Assembly: GCA_963669155.1 (NCBI GenBank)
Contig: OZ022584.1
Location: forward strand, 779,740 to 843,739
DNA length: 64,000 nt
From: Arbacia lixula
Taxonomy: Eukaryota > Echinodermata > Echinoidea > Arbacioida > Arbaciidae
Direction of reading: 5' to 3'
Within the stretch, counting starts at the first letter, position 1. Each line of letters starts with the position of its first letter. Both the position numbers and the translations under genes were made by a program. The notes under the pieces are model-generated. The model saw only the letters and a program-made list of their open reading frames with translations. It was not told the origin of the DNA and made no database searches. Below, piece after piece: positions 38,645 to 51,800 of this stretch.

Positions 38645-39942
38645 TCGTAGGACCCGGTCATGGGATTTATGCAAGTAGGTGACGTCGCAACTTCAAGTCG
38701 TATGTCGGGCCTTACGACTGCAGAATCATGGCAAAATTTAGACCCTTACCATCTCCATGGAAAGACGTAAAACAGAACGTGCAATGAACATCTCGCTGCC
38801 CAGACTAACCAATCAAACGACGATCTCTTTACATGCGTCATCGCGTTATAGCCTCATTATAAAGTTCAACCTCTCTAGATATTGATATTACCCAGTGTAG
38901 TTTGACTTGAATGGTTAATCTCACACCCAGGCGACGTGTCATGAACGCCTGACATCTCGGCAAACCCAACTACGAAGAAATTCATATCTAAACTCATTAT
39001 ACAGTTCGCTGCTCGACTGAACTTGCGTGTGCCTGGTGCAACCGTTTGCGGAAGTTGGAAAATAAAGAGTACAATATGAGATTTGTACAATTTTTATACT
39101 ATAATCATATCGGTCAGCATTATTTTCAATGGCTAAGGAATGATGTGAGTCCCGGTATTTTTGACAACTTCCCAAAGAGATAACAATAATGATGTTACTA
39201 ATACCGTTCTCATAAAGTTCTATGAAACTCCCTTTAAGCGCTTAATATATTTGTCAACCTATTACATGTATCACTTCGAACATATTAACTATTATATTCA
39301 TAAATAGTACAGTATACATTGTAGTATGAAGCTAATTTACTATGAAGTTAATTATGTCCGTATAAGTTTTATCCAAGAATAGACTATGAGCATATTCCAT
39401 GATTTATTCTAAATTCATGATTATATAATAGCATGGAGATGTGAGTTTTAGGTCCCAGGGAGTGTAGTTTAAGGTCATCACACTTTACAAGCCATCGGCT
39501 TTCTGGTGATATCATCGATTCAGTATTCATGAAAATTGTTTATTTTGTTTGTTAATTGAATGAAGAATTTACTTGGATTGAATCAGGGTTTCATTGTGAG
39601 TTCAATCCCGTAATATATTGTAGTAAGAGGTGTGTCTACATAGTGTACAGGGCAAGACCATTCATTGGATAAGTGAGATTTGAATCCACCGCGCTCTGAC
39701 TGCTCCGTTTTCGTCTGAGACTCCGGCACGCTCGCACCGCACTCAGGATGGTGGGCAAGTATCCACTAAGCGCGCTAAGTGATTGTTTCCGAGTGGAGCG
39801 AGTGGACTGTGGATGAGACAAGTATGATGTCTGGCTGGTGCGGCCCTCATCGATGCTCAACGACTAGCCTGGTCGGTATTGAGAGGGGACGACGATTACG
39901 GGAATGTCACCGACAGGACTTGTCGGAGGCGGGGCACTTGGA

Positions 39943-39960
39943 GGGGGGGGGGGGGGGGGG
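39943..39960. repeat. G18 homopolymer run
   Basis: Eighteen consecutive G. Other long G or C runs lie at 25984-26001, 27750-27770, 62142-62178, 62484-62521 and 63276-63292. Confidence 0.9.
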
Positions 39961-41198
39961 CTATGGAAAGGGTAAAGAAAGAAGAAGTGGTAGATAAAGG
40001 GGAGGGGTAGGGGATGGCAAAAGCGCGCCGTCCCTACCCCTCACACCAGGCCTTTCAATACTCAAATGTTTTAATAAAGTCAAGATTAACTATTCCTATA
40101 GCCAGTGACACCTTGCCAATACCATTATCATTATAAGATGCATTGCTAGGCAACTAACTGCCATGACTACGTGTACCACGGAAACAGCCAATCAGAATTG
40201 CGCATTGTAGCTGTTGCCATGGCATTGAAAAATCAACACCAATGTAGTCTAGAGATCAATATCGGTTGTATGTATCATAGTTATGTTAGTCTGGAGACAA
40301 CTTCACGGAGCAGCAATATATCAAAGACTTCCAAACTCTCGCACATATATAGTGGGTTGCATCTTGGTCAAATAGAGAAGGGGTGACCATGGTAACCGAT
40401 GCTAGATGGTTCTCTTTCAAAGAAGAAGAACATATAATGATAAAATGAAAACATCGAGATGACAACCGGTAGTTTCAAGAATCAAGTTGCACAGCAACAT
40501 TCATTATCTTCATATTTGGGAGCACCATTAGTTTAGATAGCATCAATCATGTCAATAATGGTATAGAGAGAAAGTAGAATCGATGTTGTTACATTAATTT
40601 AAATGTTTTGGGTTTTTTTACAAGGCAAATATGTAGGGCGATGAATCAAACATTCCATGTGGGTTGTCTGCTTTTGTTATTGTGTTGTATTGTGTTTTAT
40701 CAACGTTTCACTCGCATTACCTTGTCATACGTGGTTATGTCTCCAGATGAAGTTTTGCAGTCCGTATGCAAATGAGCAAAATCGCAGCAACGCGGCTAAC
40801 TTTCAAACAATACTGCCACATGTATCATTATAGGATCATTGTCGCTTGGAGAATAAGGTCTTTATCTCACATTATTACTGGATAAAAAGAATACAAGCGG
40901 AAAGAATCTTTGACAAAATGAAGAAATAATCGTACACAAACAAAAATTAACACAGCTCACGGAACACAAAAGTGAATTATAAACTGTGGTAACATCGCCA
41001 GGTTTATAGGCGCCTTCTTAACTACATAATTACTTGTTTCACTTTCAACTTTCTTAAATTTCTTAACTTTCGACAACAGCTTTACTGCTTTCGATGTAAT
41101 GATCAGATTAGTGATGGATGATTATTAAACCATTTGATAAATTTTCTAGGTTGAGGCTTATACTGTAATATGTGAACGATATGAAGGTGATAAGTAAT

Positions 41199-41361
41199 CT
41201 GGGCTCCATTGCATAAAACTGACGATTAATGGTAACTCTGCCATCAAAGGTAACTACCATGGTAACATCACTTGGCAGCCAATCAAATTCAAAGTTTACA
41301 CAGATGCTGCCAATGGGAGCAAAGTTGCCTTTAATGGTAAGTTGTATGAAACTGGGCCCTG
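41199..41361. mobile_element. Short foldback element with GGGCCC-type ends
   Basis: Left GGGCTCCATTGCATAAAACT mirrors right GTTGTATGAAACTGGGCCC, and GGTAACTCTGCC mirrors GGGAGCAAAGTTGCC. About 160 bp, without coding potential. Confidence 0.5.
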
Positions 41362-44300
41362 GTGACATGGCTGGTGGTAATAACGCGATATGTCTTGGCT
41401 AATGAAAAGTGCAAAATGAAAGTGCAAACCATCACGAAAACTCACTCAGGACCAATCGTACATAAAACTTTGAATTTGAATGCCATACAACCGCGATCTT
41501 TACTCAGGAGTAGTGTCATGCTTTTTGATGGCGCTTCTCAAATGTATAACTAGCCCTTTGTCTCAATGAACATGGTGAAAGTACAGATTGATATGGCGAA
41601 TTGTTGGATTTATCATAACTTGAAACTGAAAGTTTCTTTAGAAGCCTTTCTGCGAAGATGTTGCGTAGGCTACATATCTAGGGTTTTTTTTACAGGCTGA
41701 TAGAGAAAACACAAGACAAAGGGGTGAGCCGACAAGTCACGTGTATTGTACAATGCCTTGCCATCTCCTCATCAAGCTCTTCGTGTTGCTATTGTGATTT
41801 ATTTCAGTGATATGCTTGTCTAACTACAATGATTGACAACGCTCAAATGAGTAAAACAGACATGCATTGATTCCAATAAGTTGCGTGACTTTAAATGCGT
41901 CCCTGCCCCATGGTTGAACAGGGAATATACATAAATCCTGTTTGGAATATTATCATCCGACATGGATGGGGGTTGAATTAATTAGCTCTGATACTAGTCC
42001 ATGCCAGAACACCCACTTTGCTTTGTGCCGGAAGCTCGATGAAAGTTTTTAAATCATGTATTTTTATTATCCTCTTAGCATTGACACAATTTCATATTTT
42101 GTATTCGATAAAGGGAGAAAAGTGAATAAATACCAACAAAACGCAGAGCTAATGAATATTCATGGTTCAATGGCTGATAAGTGGTTTCCAAATTCCATAA
42201 TTTTGGAATACCATCTAAGCAACGTTCACATTCTAGTGTTATGTAATGGTGCTTGCAGGGTTCGCTTGAAAATAGGAAAAAGAAAGAATCATTGATCAAA
42301 AGAAAATCGATGTATGCCCAAGTACTTCCTCGTATTACCAAATGAAAGTTCGTTGTCATTATCATCATCTCTTCTCATTTGGTTACGTATTGTACTCAAT
42401 CGGCCTTGGCCCGCACAACCGCGACGACTTGTTGACATGAATAATCGCTGGATCTGAGACTCTGGGTAGAAACCTATAATTGTGGCATCGTCTTAAAACT
42501 TTGAAGATATTAAACGAAATTTAACTTCCATCCATTGCCGATGCTCTCATGGTTACATTACTTCAATAAAACATTATGTGGATAAATTTATGTATAGCTC
42601 CCTCTCAGCTCAGTTGCGAATGATTTATTCGCACTTCAACCGAATCAACACAAGAACAAGACATGTTGCCATAGCTACCGTTTGTGCTATTATTGTTCCC
42701 GTTGCAATGTTCAAGTGGTCCATCGCAGAATTGGATGATAATTTATTAATACTCTGCGTGCTAGGCAAGTTCCTGCTCTATGTGATTTGTATCAATGCGA
42801 AACCAAATAACCAGCGGCCACATTCATGAAATCTTACTAGCCAAGTTATAGCTACTAGACATGCATGATGAGCAAGGAGCTGAATGTACTTAAGCAACGA
42901 ACTAACTTTGGTAAGGTTCCATGAATATAGCCCCAGAGTTCCATGTGATAATTACTTTGGTATTATTTCCACCTCGTTTTGGTTGTAAAAAAGTGAATTT
43001 TGTACCTCACAATCACTCAAGTACAACAAGCTCCAGTTTAACCACATGCAACACACACAAGCAGGCGCGCGCACACACACACAAATACAAACGTAAACGT
43101 GCACACATGCACACACGCACACACACACACATTGTTCTTACCATCACACTGTAAATTTATGCTTATTCTATTTGGTTAGTTTTCGAAATTACTTGTAATG
43201 TACACCAAAAAATCTAGGAGTAATAGTTATAAAGATGCATTGTTTATGTTGAGACCATTACAATCCTATCAATTAAATGCACACGTATATAATCCAGTAG
43301 ATTATTGAATTTATTCAATCACATATCAATGACATCATATAGGAAAGAGAATGCTACACAAATCCCGAGTAAAGTACTGAATTTAGCGCTCTTTGAAGAG
43401 CAGTCTTTGTTAATGAAGGGACTACCCTAGTCAAATAACACTATAGGTGATAAACGAGTACCTCAACCAGTTGGACACTTTCTTCTTGGCAGACCTATGA
43501 AATCATCTAAGTTTCACCAAACTTGAGCTGATTCTAATGACAAACACAATCATGTTGATGTCAAATTGTCATATTGTTTTGAGCAAAGCACTAGCTAATC
43601 TTCAACAGGTGGTATGCAAACAGCAAAATGATTTGATTTACATGAAGACCTGAGGATGAGTAGAAGTGAACAGATAAAAACACCATAATCACATAACACC
43701 ACAGGCACAATGTGTTAAGGCAGACTAAACTTCAGTTCCATGAGCAATGCACTTTTTTAATAGACAAACAAAGAATGCCAACCTTTGACTTCCCAAGAAA
43801 CAAAAATACCCCCAAACGCATGTATTGTTAGAACAACAATGTTATTAAAACAAAGAAATGGGACAAAATTATATTGTTGCATTTCATCGTTTAAATCACA
43901 CTGATAAAAAATCGTACTAATTGGAAGCTCTCCAAGACTTCATCAATTTGATACAAACCGACCACTGAAGTTATGGAGATCACATCACAGGAATGCAAGA
44001 TATCACTTGTTGTCAAGAAGGTTCATGAACATCGAGACCCACTCTCACTGCTAGAGAGAAGAAAACCTCAACATTATACAATACAGAGAGATCTGAATAC
44101 CAACTTACCTTTGAAAGAATTACAGTGTACATACAGAAATGTTTCTCAGATTCATTGATAATTACCTCTTGATTTCATGAAAACATTTCATGCTCCACAA
44201 GACCAGCCCTATAAGCTCCTTTTGGCATTCAAACATGTGTGTTAATACTTGTAAATATTTCTCACTGAACCATTTTTGTCTAGACTGCACCATTAAGTAC

Positions 44301-44929
44301 TAAAATAGTACTGAATATTAGTAGTTCACTATACTTAAATAATAAATGAATACTTTAAGTCTAAGTGTATGTGTGATGGTTTGATGATAGTGACTAAGAA
44401 AATACAAAACATGAAAATAATTTAAAATATGCTACAAAGACAATGTAAAGCAAATTATAAAACAATGACTAAACCACATGAAACAACAGGCTTCGATGAT
44501 TATTGGAAATATGCCATGAGACTTATAGCCATGAACTACTTTTGACAAACAAATTAATACTGATCAGAATTGGATGCAATGCAGCTCAATATTTCTATTG
44601 ATTCCAATGATTAGATATAACAATCATTATAATGAGTAAAATCTTTATATTCATACTTCACTTTGTAAAATCATAAGTGGATCCAGGTTGTAGGAAATGA
44701 GCCAATATGGCTGAAACAATGAAAGGCCACCTGACATGAAGAGGAAAGTTCAGCCACAGGCCACAGGCCACTTTACTGTGATATATTCACATTTCATATT
44801 GTTTCCTTATTGACTGGTCCAAGCAGCAGACCATGTTTGTTATGTATGCATGTCTTTCACGCAATACGTTACTAGTAATCATCCCAAAGCTGGTCTGAGG
44901 TTTGTCTGACTTACTTACTATACTTTAGC

Positions 44930-45200
44930 CGAGTCCTGGTGGTTTCTCGTGTTATGATGGCATTGCTTATATGGTGTTCTGCATCTACCGTGATATTCAT
45001 GGCTGATCTGAGAAGGCGGATGCAGCAGCCATCCAGCTGGTATGCTTCTTGTTTATCGTCCATGACTCACACCCATAGAGCAGTACAGATTCCAATGTTG
45101 CTTGCAAGAGATTAATTCTTCTTTCCCTGCTCATCTTAGATTTTCAGACCTTCTTCATCCTGTCTGGCTAGCAGCAACTAATAGCTTGAGGGCACGATAA
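44930..45200 (-). pseudogene. Reverse transcriptase fragment, RTE/CR1-like
   Basis: Minus-strand reading gives KSKMSRERRINLLQATLESV, then LLYGCESWT, then after one frameshift YQLDGCCIRLLRSAMNI and SNAIITRETTRTR. LLYG-E-WT followed by LD and LLR-A-NI is the hallmark of the region after the polymerase core in RTE-type LINEs. Short, frameshifted and isolated, lying 440 bp past the end of NANS. Confidence 0.8.
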
Positions 45201-45637
45201 AGTGCATTCCACCTACTGACACTGAATCACCAGACACAGACAGATGTAATACATACAAAAAATGCCGAACTAATATCTTGCTTTCATTTTTCTGCTATAA
45301 TTAATACCAATTTAACTTCCGGGTTAATGTTCCCTTAAAAATAAACACAAGCTGGTGCCTGTCCAATGATTAGAGCAAATATGTTTACTGGTTCAAAGAT
45401 AAGCAGTTACAATAGCTGGAAGTTACAATAACTGACAATCTACATACATGTATAACATAAGACAACTGGTTCTAAACTAGGTGGGTAGAGCAAACATCGG
45501 TGGTCATAGCAGGGATTCTTATTGGGATTGCCCAACACTAGCCCGCTAGACAATACCGCACCATTAAAATGCTCACTTGAGTGATTTACAACCAGATATC
45601 ACTTTGGAAGTTTCAAGCCCCGACAGTTCTAAAGTCG

Positions 45638-45826
45638 TTACCATAGTATAGCATCCTCTTCAATAGAGTCGTCTTCGCTAAGGGCCTTGGTGGTGCACTT
45701 GCCGATGATGGTGTTAATCTTCTCAGGTAGAATACCCTTCGGCACAGCCACTTTAACGGTCAGCATCTCCGCTGTGATGACCGTTCCCTCTGGAATGGGC
45801 ACGGCTGCCACCAAACTCTTACCAAG
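45638..45826 (-). CDS. NANS: NANS exon 7, SAF domain and stop
   Basis: 62 codons plus TAA. Begins LGKSLVAAVPIPEGTVITAE, the typical SAF opening (KSL/V, IPEGT, I), and continues MLTVKVAVPKG. Acceptor CTCTCCACAG. The end (EEDAILW) is a few residues shorter than the vertebrate C terminus. I found no AATAAA on this strand within the first few hundred bases downstream, so the polyA site is not placed. Confidence 0.94.
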   Translation of the reverse strand, partial: LGKSLVAAVPIPEGTVITAEMLTVKVAVPKGILPEKINTIIGKCTTKALSEDDSIEEDAILW

Positions 45827-48800
45827 CTGTGGAGAGATAGAAACACCATTATATCCAGACCAAAGGACACATCACTTTCTCACTTTTAATACTAATAATG
45901 TTAATTTTATTACTGGGAGTTTGTTCCTATTTTTTAAAAACAGGATAAAAAGAAGTAACAATACACACAATTTGTATGATATCATTATTTTTACTTTTAG
46001 ATATGGTATCAAGTATCAGAATTTATAAAAAAATATATATATTTGAGTGATTTCACTTTTCTAATGATTCATTTATGTGACAAGATTACTAAATCTGTAA
46101 CATTTCAATTTGCAATAAAACTTATATTCAGATTTAGGATTACAATCTGATTTTTAAAATAGAAATAAAGTGTAGCCCACTGTAAAATCCAAAATCATAA
46201 TTGTTTGCACTCAGAAGGCCCACATTGTGACTGGATTACAAGTTCAGAAGTTCTTAACATTATCATAGGCCCCAATGCAGTAGTACTTGCAACCAATCAC
46301 TCATGACGTCAGACAAAATAAAGAGCTAGTTTGCTGATGTGGAAAACTAGCCTGAAGTTGCAATTGCGTCTTTATTAGCTCGAAACTCGGGATACGTAAG
46401 CTCAAGGTAGGGGTGCAAAAATTATCACTTAACATATCTTTAAGTTTTGAAGATAATATGTTGATGTATAATCATATTATAAGCATATATATGTATCATC
46501 CAATAGCCTGTAACCATTTAGTTACCATGGTAACTGCAGAAATAAAGGCAGCATAAAAATAACATATTTAAATACCTTGCTTCATAAGCTTCATTTTGAT
46601 ATATGACTTGAGTGGTATGGCTTTGCTTTTGTGATGTGATTGCATGGTCACTGTATGAATGTGGTTTTAATGTGTACTGTGTATAGTGCCCCCTTAATGT
46701 ACATACCATACTGCTATGCATTGTTAGAAAGTCAGCATGCATTTCAATATCACTGAACCTTGGAACACATACCCATGAATTAACCCATAGCAATGAATAG
46801 AGCCAAGTGTTATGCCGCTAATCCCTATTGTGCCCTCCCCAAAACTGCCCTGTGCTAAGTTTATTTTGTTGGCATTTTCGAACCACTATATTTTGAGACC
46901 TTTACACTTTTACAGAAAAAGTTGGACATAAATGTTGTAGGAAATCTTATCAGCTTTATGATGATACCAAGAATGTATGACAAAATTACTTTGTTGATCT
47001 ATTTTAAACAAATCAGTTTCTCAGGATCAGGCACAAGATCAGTGTCGATAAAGCAACTCTGTTCCTTGCGAGGGGAGGATTATTGATGCTATGATATCAA
47101 GTATGAAACTCAAAATTACTCGAGAAAAGAAATCTGACAGGTGTAGACGAAGACGAGTGACCGCAACCCAATTATCTGGTGCACGCAAAGCGATGGACAA
47201 TAATGTGTGCGAATCGTTTAGTAACAGTGCAATAAGCATGAACAACAATAAGCAATAAGCATGAACAACGACTGCTATTATGAATGCGTGCAAGCATGCT
47301 TATGGCACTCTAGCAGTGGTTCGCTCGCGCATACATCTCAGCCGATCGATAGCCCGCTAGCGTAAATAAAGCACTATAACAATAGCACGCTTGCAGCTCT
47401 ATGGCATTGTAAGAGTTAAGTACAATATGCATCCTCAACAATATCATAATCCTTGAAAATAACATGGTGTATAACATTGACGGCATTTATTGACCTACCA
47501 TTCAAACACATGTTGATGTGTGTATTATGTACATTGCAGTGTGTTATGACTATCTGCTTATCTTTTGTTCACAATGTTTACCTTGTGTGAGAGGGGGAGG
47601 GGGAGTAATATTTACATATATGTATTTGCTAAAACACTATTTTTGTTTAAATTAATACCTGACTGCGTTCTTTCTCAAAGTGTACACTAAGGGAGAGAGG
47701 CTACATGCCACATGGCTATTGATATTCTTGATCCCAGGGTGCGGAGTGCGGCTTGCTTCTTTTCAATGCACTGCTACAACCACAACAAAGTCTGTGTGCA
47801 TAGACTAACTAACCACCCTCCCTTCCATTACACATGTCTGATGGAGAGAGAATAGGGCTAGCATGTGTATTCACACCCAGTTGTGATCACAATGTAAAGA
47901 GCAACTCGACTGCCAGTCCATACATATGGCTCCACTTTCTTGTTAGCTTCATTTGGTTGACATTGATAATCTTCTCACAAAACTTGTAGATTTGGTTGAC
48001 AATGTACCATTGAATTCCGATGTTAATTAACCCATTCAATTTCAAGTATTTAGCCCAAATTTTTTTTGGCAATGTTTAGCCAAGGTTGGCAATGTTCATT
48101 GACTTTTGACCTCTCACTTCTTTGACTTACAATCTAACCTCTCTCTCTAATGCCCTTTTTACATTGGGTTTTCTTGGCCCTGTACTATCCTTAGCCCTGG
48201 GGGGTGTTTCACCAAGCTGTTTGTAAGATATGAACGACTTTAAGAATGACTGGTGATCCCTTCTTGTGGTAAATGCGATACCACACTTTGTTCCTGTTTT
48301 AACATATTGGGAGTTAATTTCCAACAATCCTGATAAAATTTGACAAATTATACGCTTTGTATTCCAACACTTGTTAACAAGAATTTTCATTTAGAAACAT
48401 CATATTTGAACTTAAGCTGATGGGAATCAAAATCATTGAGAATCAGATTTAACACAAGGGATCATCAGTTGTCCGTAAAGTCATTAGTATCTCACGAACA
48501 GCTTGGTGAAACACCCCGTGGACAATTTTCTTGAAGCTATTTACACAGGCATTTCTTAGCTCTGCACTATTTCTTAAACCCGACTAAGGATGTCCACGAT
48601 GTTCCCACTCGAAATCGTTAGCCCAGGACTTTCTCAACAGCTTATGAATATTTATGGGTGTACGTCTTGCACATGTGCTCTTTACCACTCCGCATCAAGG
48701 TCACAGCCCTTCAGGCATTATCTGATTGGTCACTGCATCTCGGCCTTGTAAGCTGACACCGAATTTCCTTATCCCCGTACTATTTTTCGTTTCTGTTCAC

Positions 48801-51800
48801 AATGGCGCTCTATTTGGCTTGGCCCTGCAATTTCGGGGTTAGCCCCCCTTAGCCCCACCTTTAGTACAGGGCTAAGGAAGCTTTTGCCAGTGTGAAAAGC
48901 ATGTATTCGTCCATCCTTGTATCAAGTTCATTTAAAATTAAGTTATTCAGTTCAGTTATTCAGTTATTTAAAAATTCAGTTATTTAAAAAAAGAGATTTT
49001 GGCAATTTTTAGCCAATTCTTGGTGAAGTGCATTGACCTTTCACCTATCTGGTATTTTTTACCCAAAATTTCATTTCATAAGCAACACACATTTTTTTCC
49101 ATTTCATGACAAAACTATTTCCTAAAAATAGACTTTGACATGCAACTGCAGGTGTCATGTCTAGTCTTCATATTTAAAATTTGCGTGGTTTCCTGGATGA
49201 ACAGAACATGATTTGCAAGGGCAATATGATAGGCTTTTGAAAAAAGAGTAAAGTAGTTTTTGTTATGTTAATCAAAATAAACAATGATCAAGAAAAATAT
49301 AATTACATATCACATTACAATGGAAGTAAAAGAGGAAGAGAGAGAGAGTGAGATGGAGACAGAAGTAGGCTGGCCTCAGATCTCAGATCACGATAAGTCG
49401 TAAAATACATTTTCCGGGTTCTATGTTTTAACCACCTCAGCCATTGCCGTTGCTGTCATGACAGCCATTGCCGTCATGTTTTGCACAGTTCTTTGGCTTC
49501 ATGCAATAAACACATGTACGAAGTTGGAACAAATCCGGTGAATGGTTATAAACAAATTGAGAGAGACGGACGAACAACCCCAAAATATAACGCCTCTGGC
49601 CACTTTGTGGCAGAGGCACAAAAATTAGCCTGCAGCATTTGAACCTAGGCTAGGCTGTTTAGAAACTTTGAACTCACCTTGTTAAATGTTGGGGCCTCAC
49701 ATTCTCGCATCTGTTTGACCCTTGACCCCATTGCCCGCTCTACGAGCCGTATTTCTCTCACTAGGTCTGTTAACTCTTGAGGAGCTGCAAGTATTTACAA
49801 ACATACAGATATCACATTTTGTGCATCAATAGAATTCAATTCCTCAACTATCAAACCTACAGTAACATGAATGCTCCACTATGAGTTATGTGATTGCATA
49901 TTCTGTCCTTATATATGTGTGTAAACACTTTAATTAGTAATGGGGCTAAACCTGTCAAACAAAATAAATCAATGTAAGTTGTATTGTCCAAAACAAGGAA
50001 CTGAGTAAAACAAATTCTTAATCATACTGCACAATTACATTCTCAATAGGAAGCCATTGTCAGACAGACAACCTTCATAATTTGAAGTTGGGGATTAATC
50101 TCTGGTTCAACATCAAATACAAGCACAAGTTCTGAATACCATATCTGATGAGACAAGCCGGGTCTGGAAAATTAGATTGAAATCAAAATCCCAAATCTGT
50201 ACTGCTTGTCATCTGTCCGACAATGAAATATCAAAAACCTATCCCGAGATAATCTTACAAAAACAATATTGCAGATAAAGCTAAACAGCGAAACTCTGTG
50301 CGATGAGGCTTTACACCAAAGAACACATCATTAGTAGCTCATGGTAAAATGGTTAGCAGCTAATTCAAGTATTCTTGTGATTATATGATTGAGTGCGCTT
50401 AAAGATGGCCCATCCCTTTCACAAATATCTGCAAACATCATTAAAGTTTGCACATATTTAGCATTTGGGATGCCAACTGTGAAAATTTAAGGTCAGAGGT
50501 ACTAAAACTCCCGTAGAACAAATGCAAATCTAAGTAGTTTTCACTGGGAATTGACTATTTCCGTGGTATGAAAAAAGAAAGCTCAATCAATTATCAAAGA
50601 TTATTTCCTCAAAACCGAATATTACGCTTTGTCGATTCCAGGGAAAGGCTCTAGAGCCACTCTCTCTCAAATGATGACAAAGTCAGGGAACTTTGAGAAT
50701 TAGGGACAGGCTACCTGTAAGATCATATACGGCCAATCCTCTAAAATGGAAACAGCAAAGAATTCATCATGGACAGGTGATCATTTCAGGTTTATTGCTC
50801 CAAATGCATGAAATCATTCAATTAGGGTGGTATGAACAGACTGTGGATCCTCATAGAGAGCGGTCTTTGGAAACAGGTTTGACCCTTGAACTCACTGAGG
50901 GAGGCTTCATGGTCGTTGCCCTTCCAAGTCTTGTCCAAGGTGATATGCCGCTCTACGACCTTTGCCCCCATAGCTACGGCCGCCAAGGTGATGGACATAC
51001 CGCTCTCGTGGCCAGAGTAGCCGATAGGGATGTCTGGGAATGCCTCCTGATACGTCTAGGATAAAAAAAAATTCTTCTATTATTAAAGGGAAAGTCCACC
51101 TCAAAATCAAGTTGGGTTTGATAAAAGCAGAAACATGAAAGAAACGCATACATTTTGAAGAAAATCTGTCAAAGGATGAAAATGTTATAATTTGTTAAAT
51201 CTTTAATTTTATGACATCATCTGCTTTCCCATATGTTGAGTACTAATTTTTTTGAAATTGTCAATTTTCCCAGAAGAACATGGCTCTGTTTACAAACTTT
51301 AAAAATGAATATTTTTTAATCTGTTATACATGATTTGAAAGAGCGTAGTGAGTAGTACTACCCCGGTTAGCATAATGAAGATTGACCATCAATCAATTTT
51401 GAGGGACGAAAAATGTCAACTTTTTTCATGATAATTTGTTTTACAAGGAAATCATATTTGTTTTTCTGATCAGTGTTATAATGACACATAGGACTCTAAA
51501 CAAAATTGCTATCAAACTTGCAACATCAGAACATCTCTGGATTAGATACGAGACAAATTCAAAATTGGCATTTCGGATGGAGGTATAAAGTAAGGCATCC
51601 TGATAGTACTTTATTTATCAGACAGAGCTCCGAGTGAACGCATTTTCATTAACCTTTTTGTCACATCCAATACTTTGAACTCATGATAATTTTCAATTTA
51701 ATCTAGGCATACATGGTACTCTTTTTAAGGTGTCTGGCATGAGGCAATGCCCTCCTGATTTCTCATTTGAGATGAGCAAGAGTTTTGAATTCAAATGAAA

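Larger units (their letters stand above)
45827..49677 (-). other. NANS intron 6
   Basis: 3.85 kb, the longest NANS intron. Holds a perfect X-box-like palindrome (46521-46534), a CRE palindrome (46304-46311), a 17-bp direct repeat (about 47230-47269) and a composite of two nested foldback elements (48153-48900). The rest is AT-rich with no gene. Confidence 0.85.

Noticed and set aside
39660-39790. tRNA-like sequence on the minus strand (TTAGTGG and GGATTCAAATC)
   Set aside because: The two boxes are about 100 bases apart, too far for a tRNA even with a long variable arm, and no cloverleaf is apparent.
46521-46534. Palindrome as a restriction or integrase site
   Set aside because: Fits an RFX X-box better and there is no mobile element boundary at this point.
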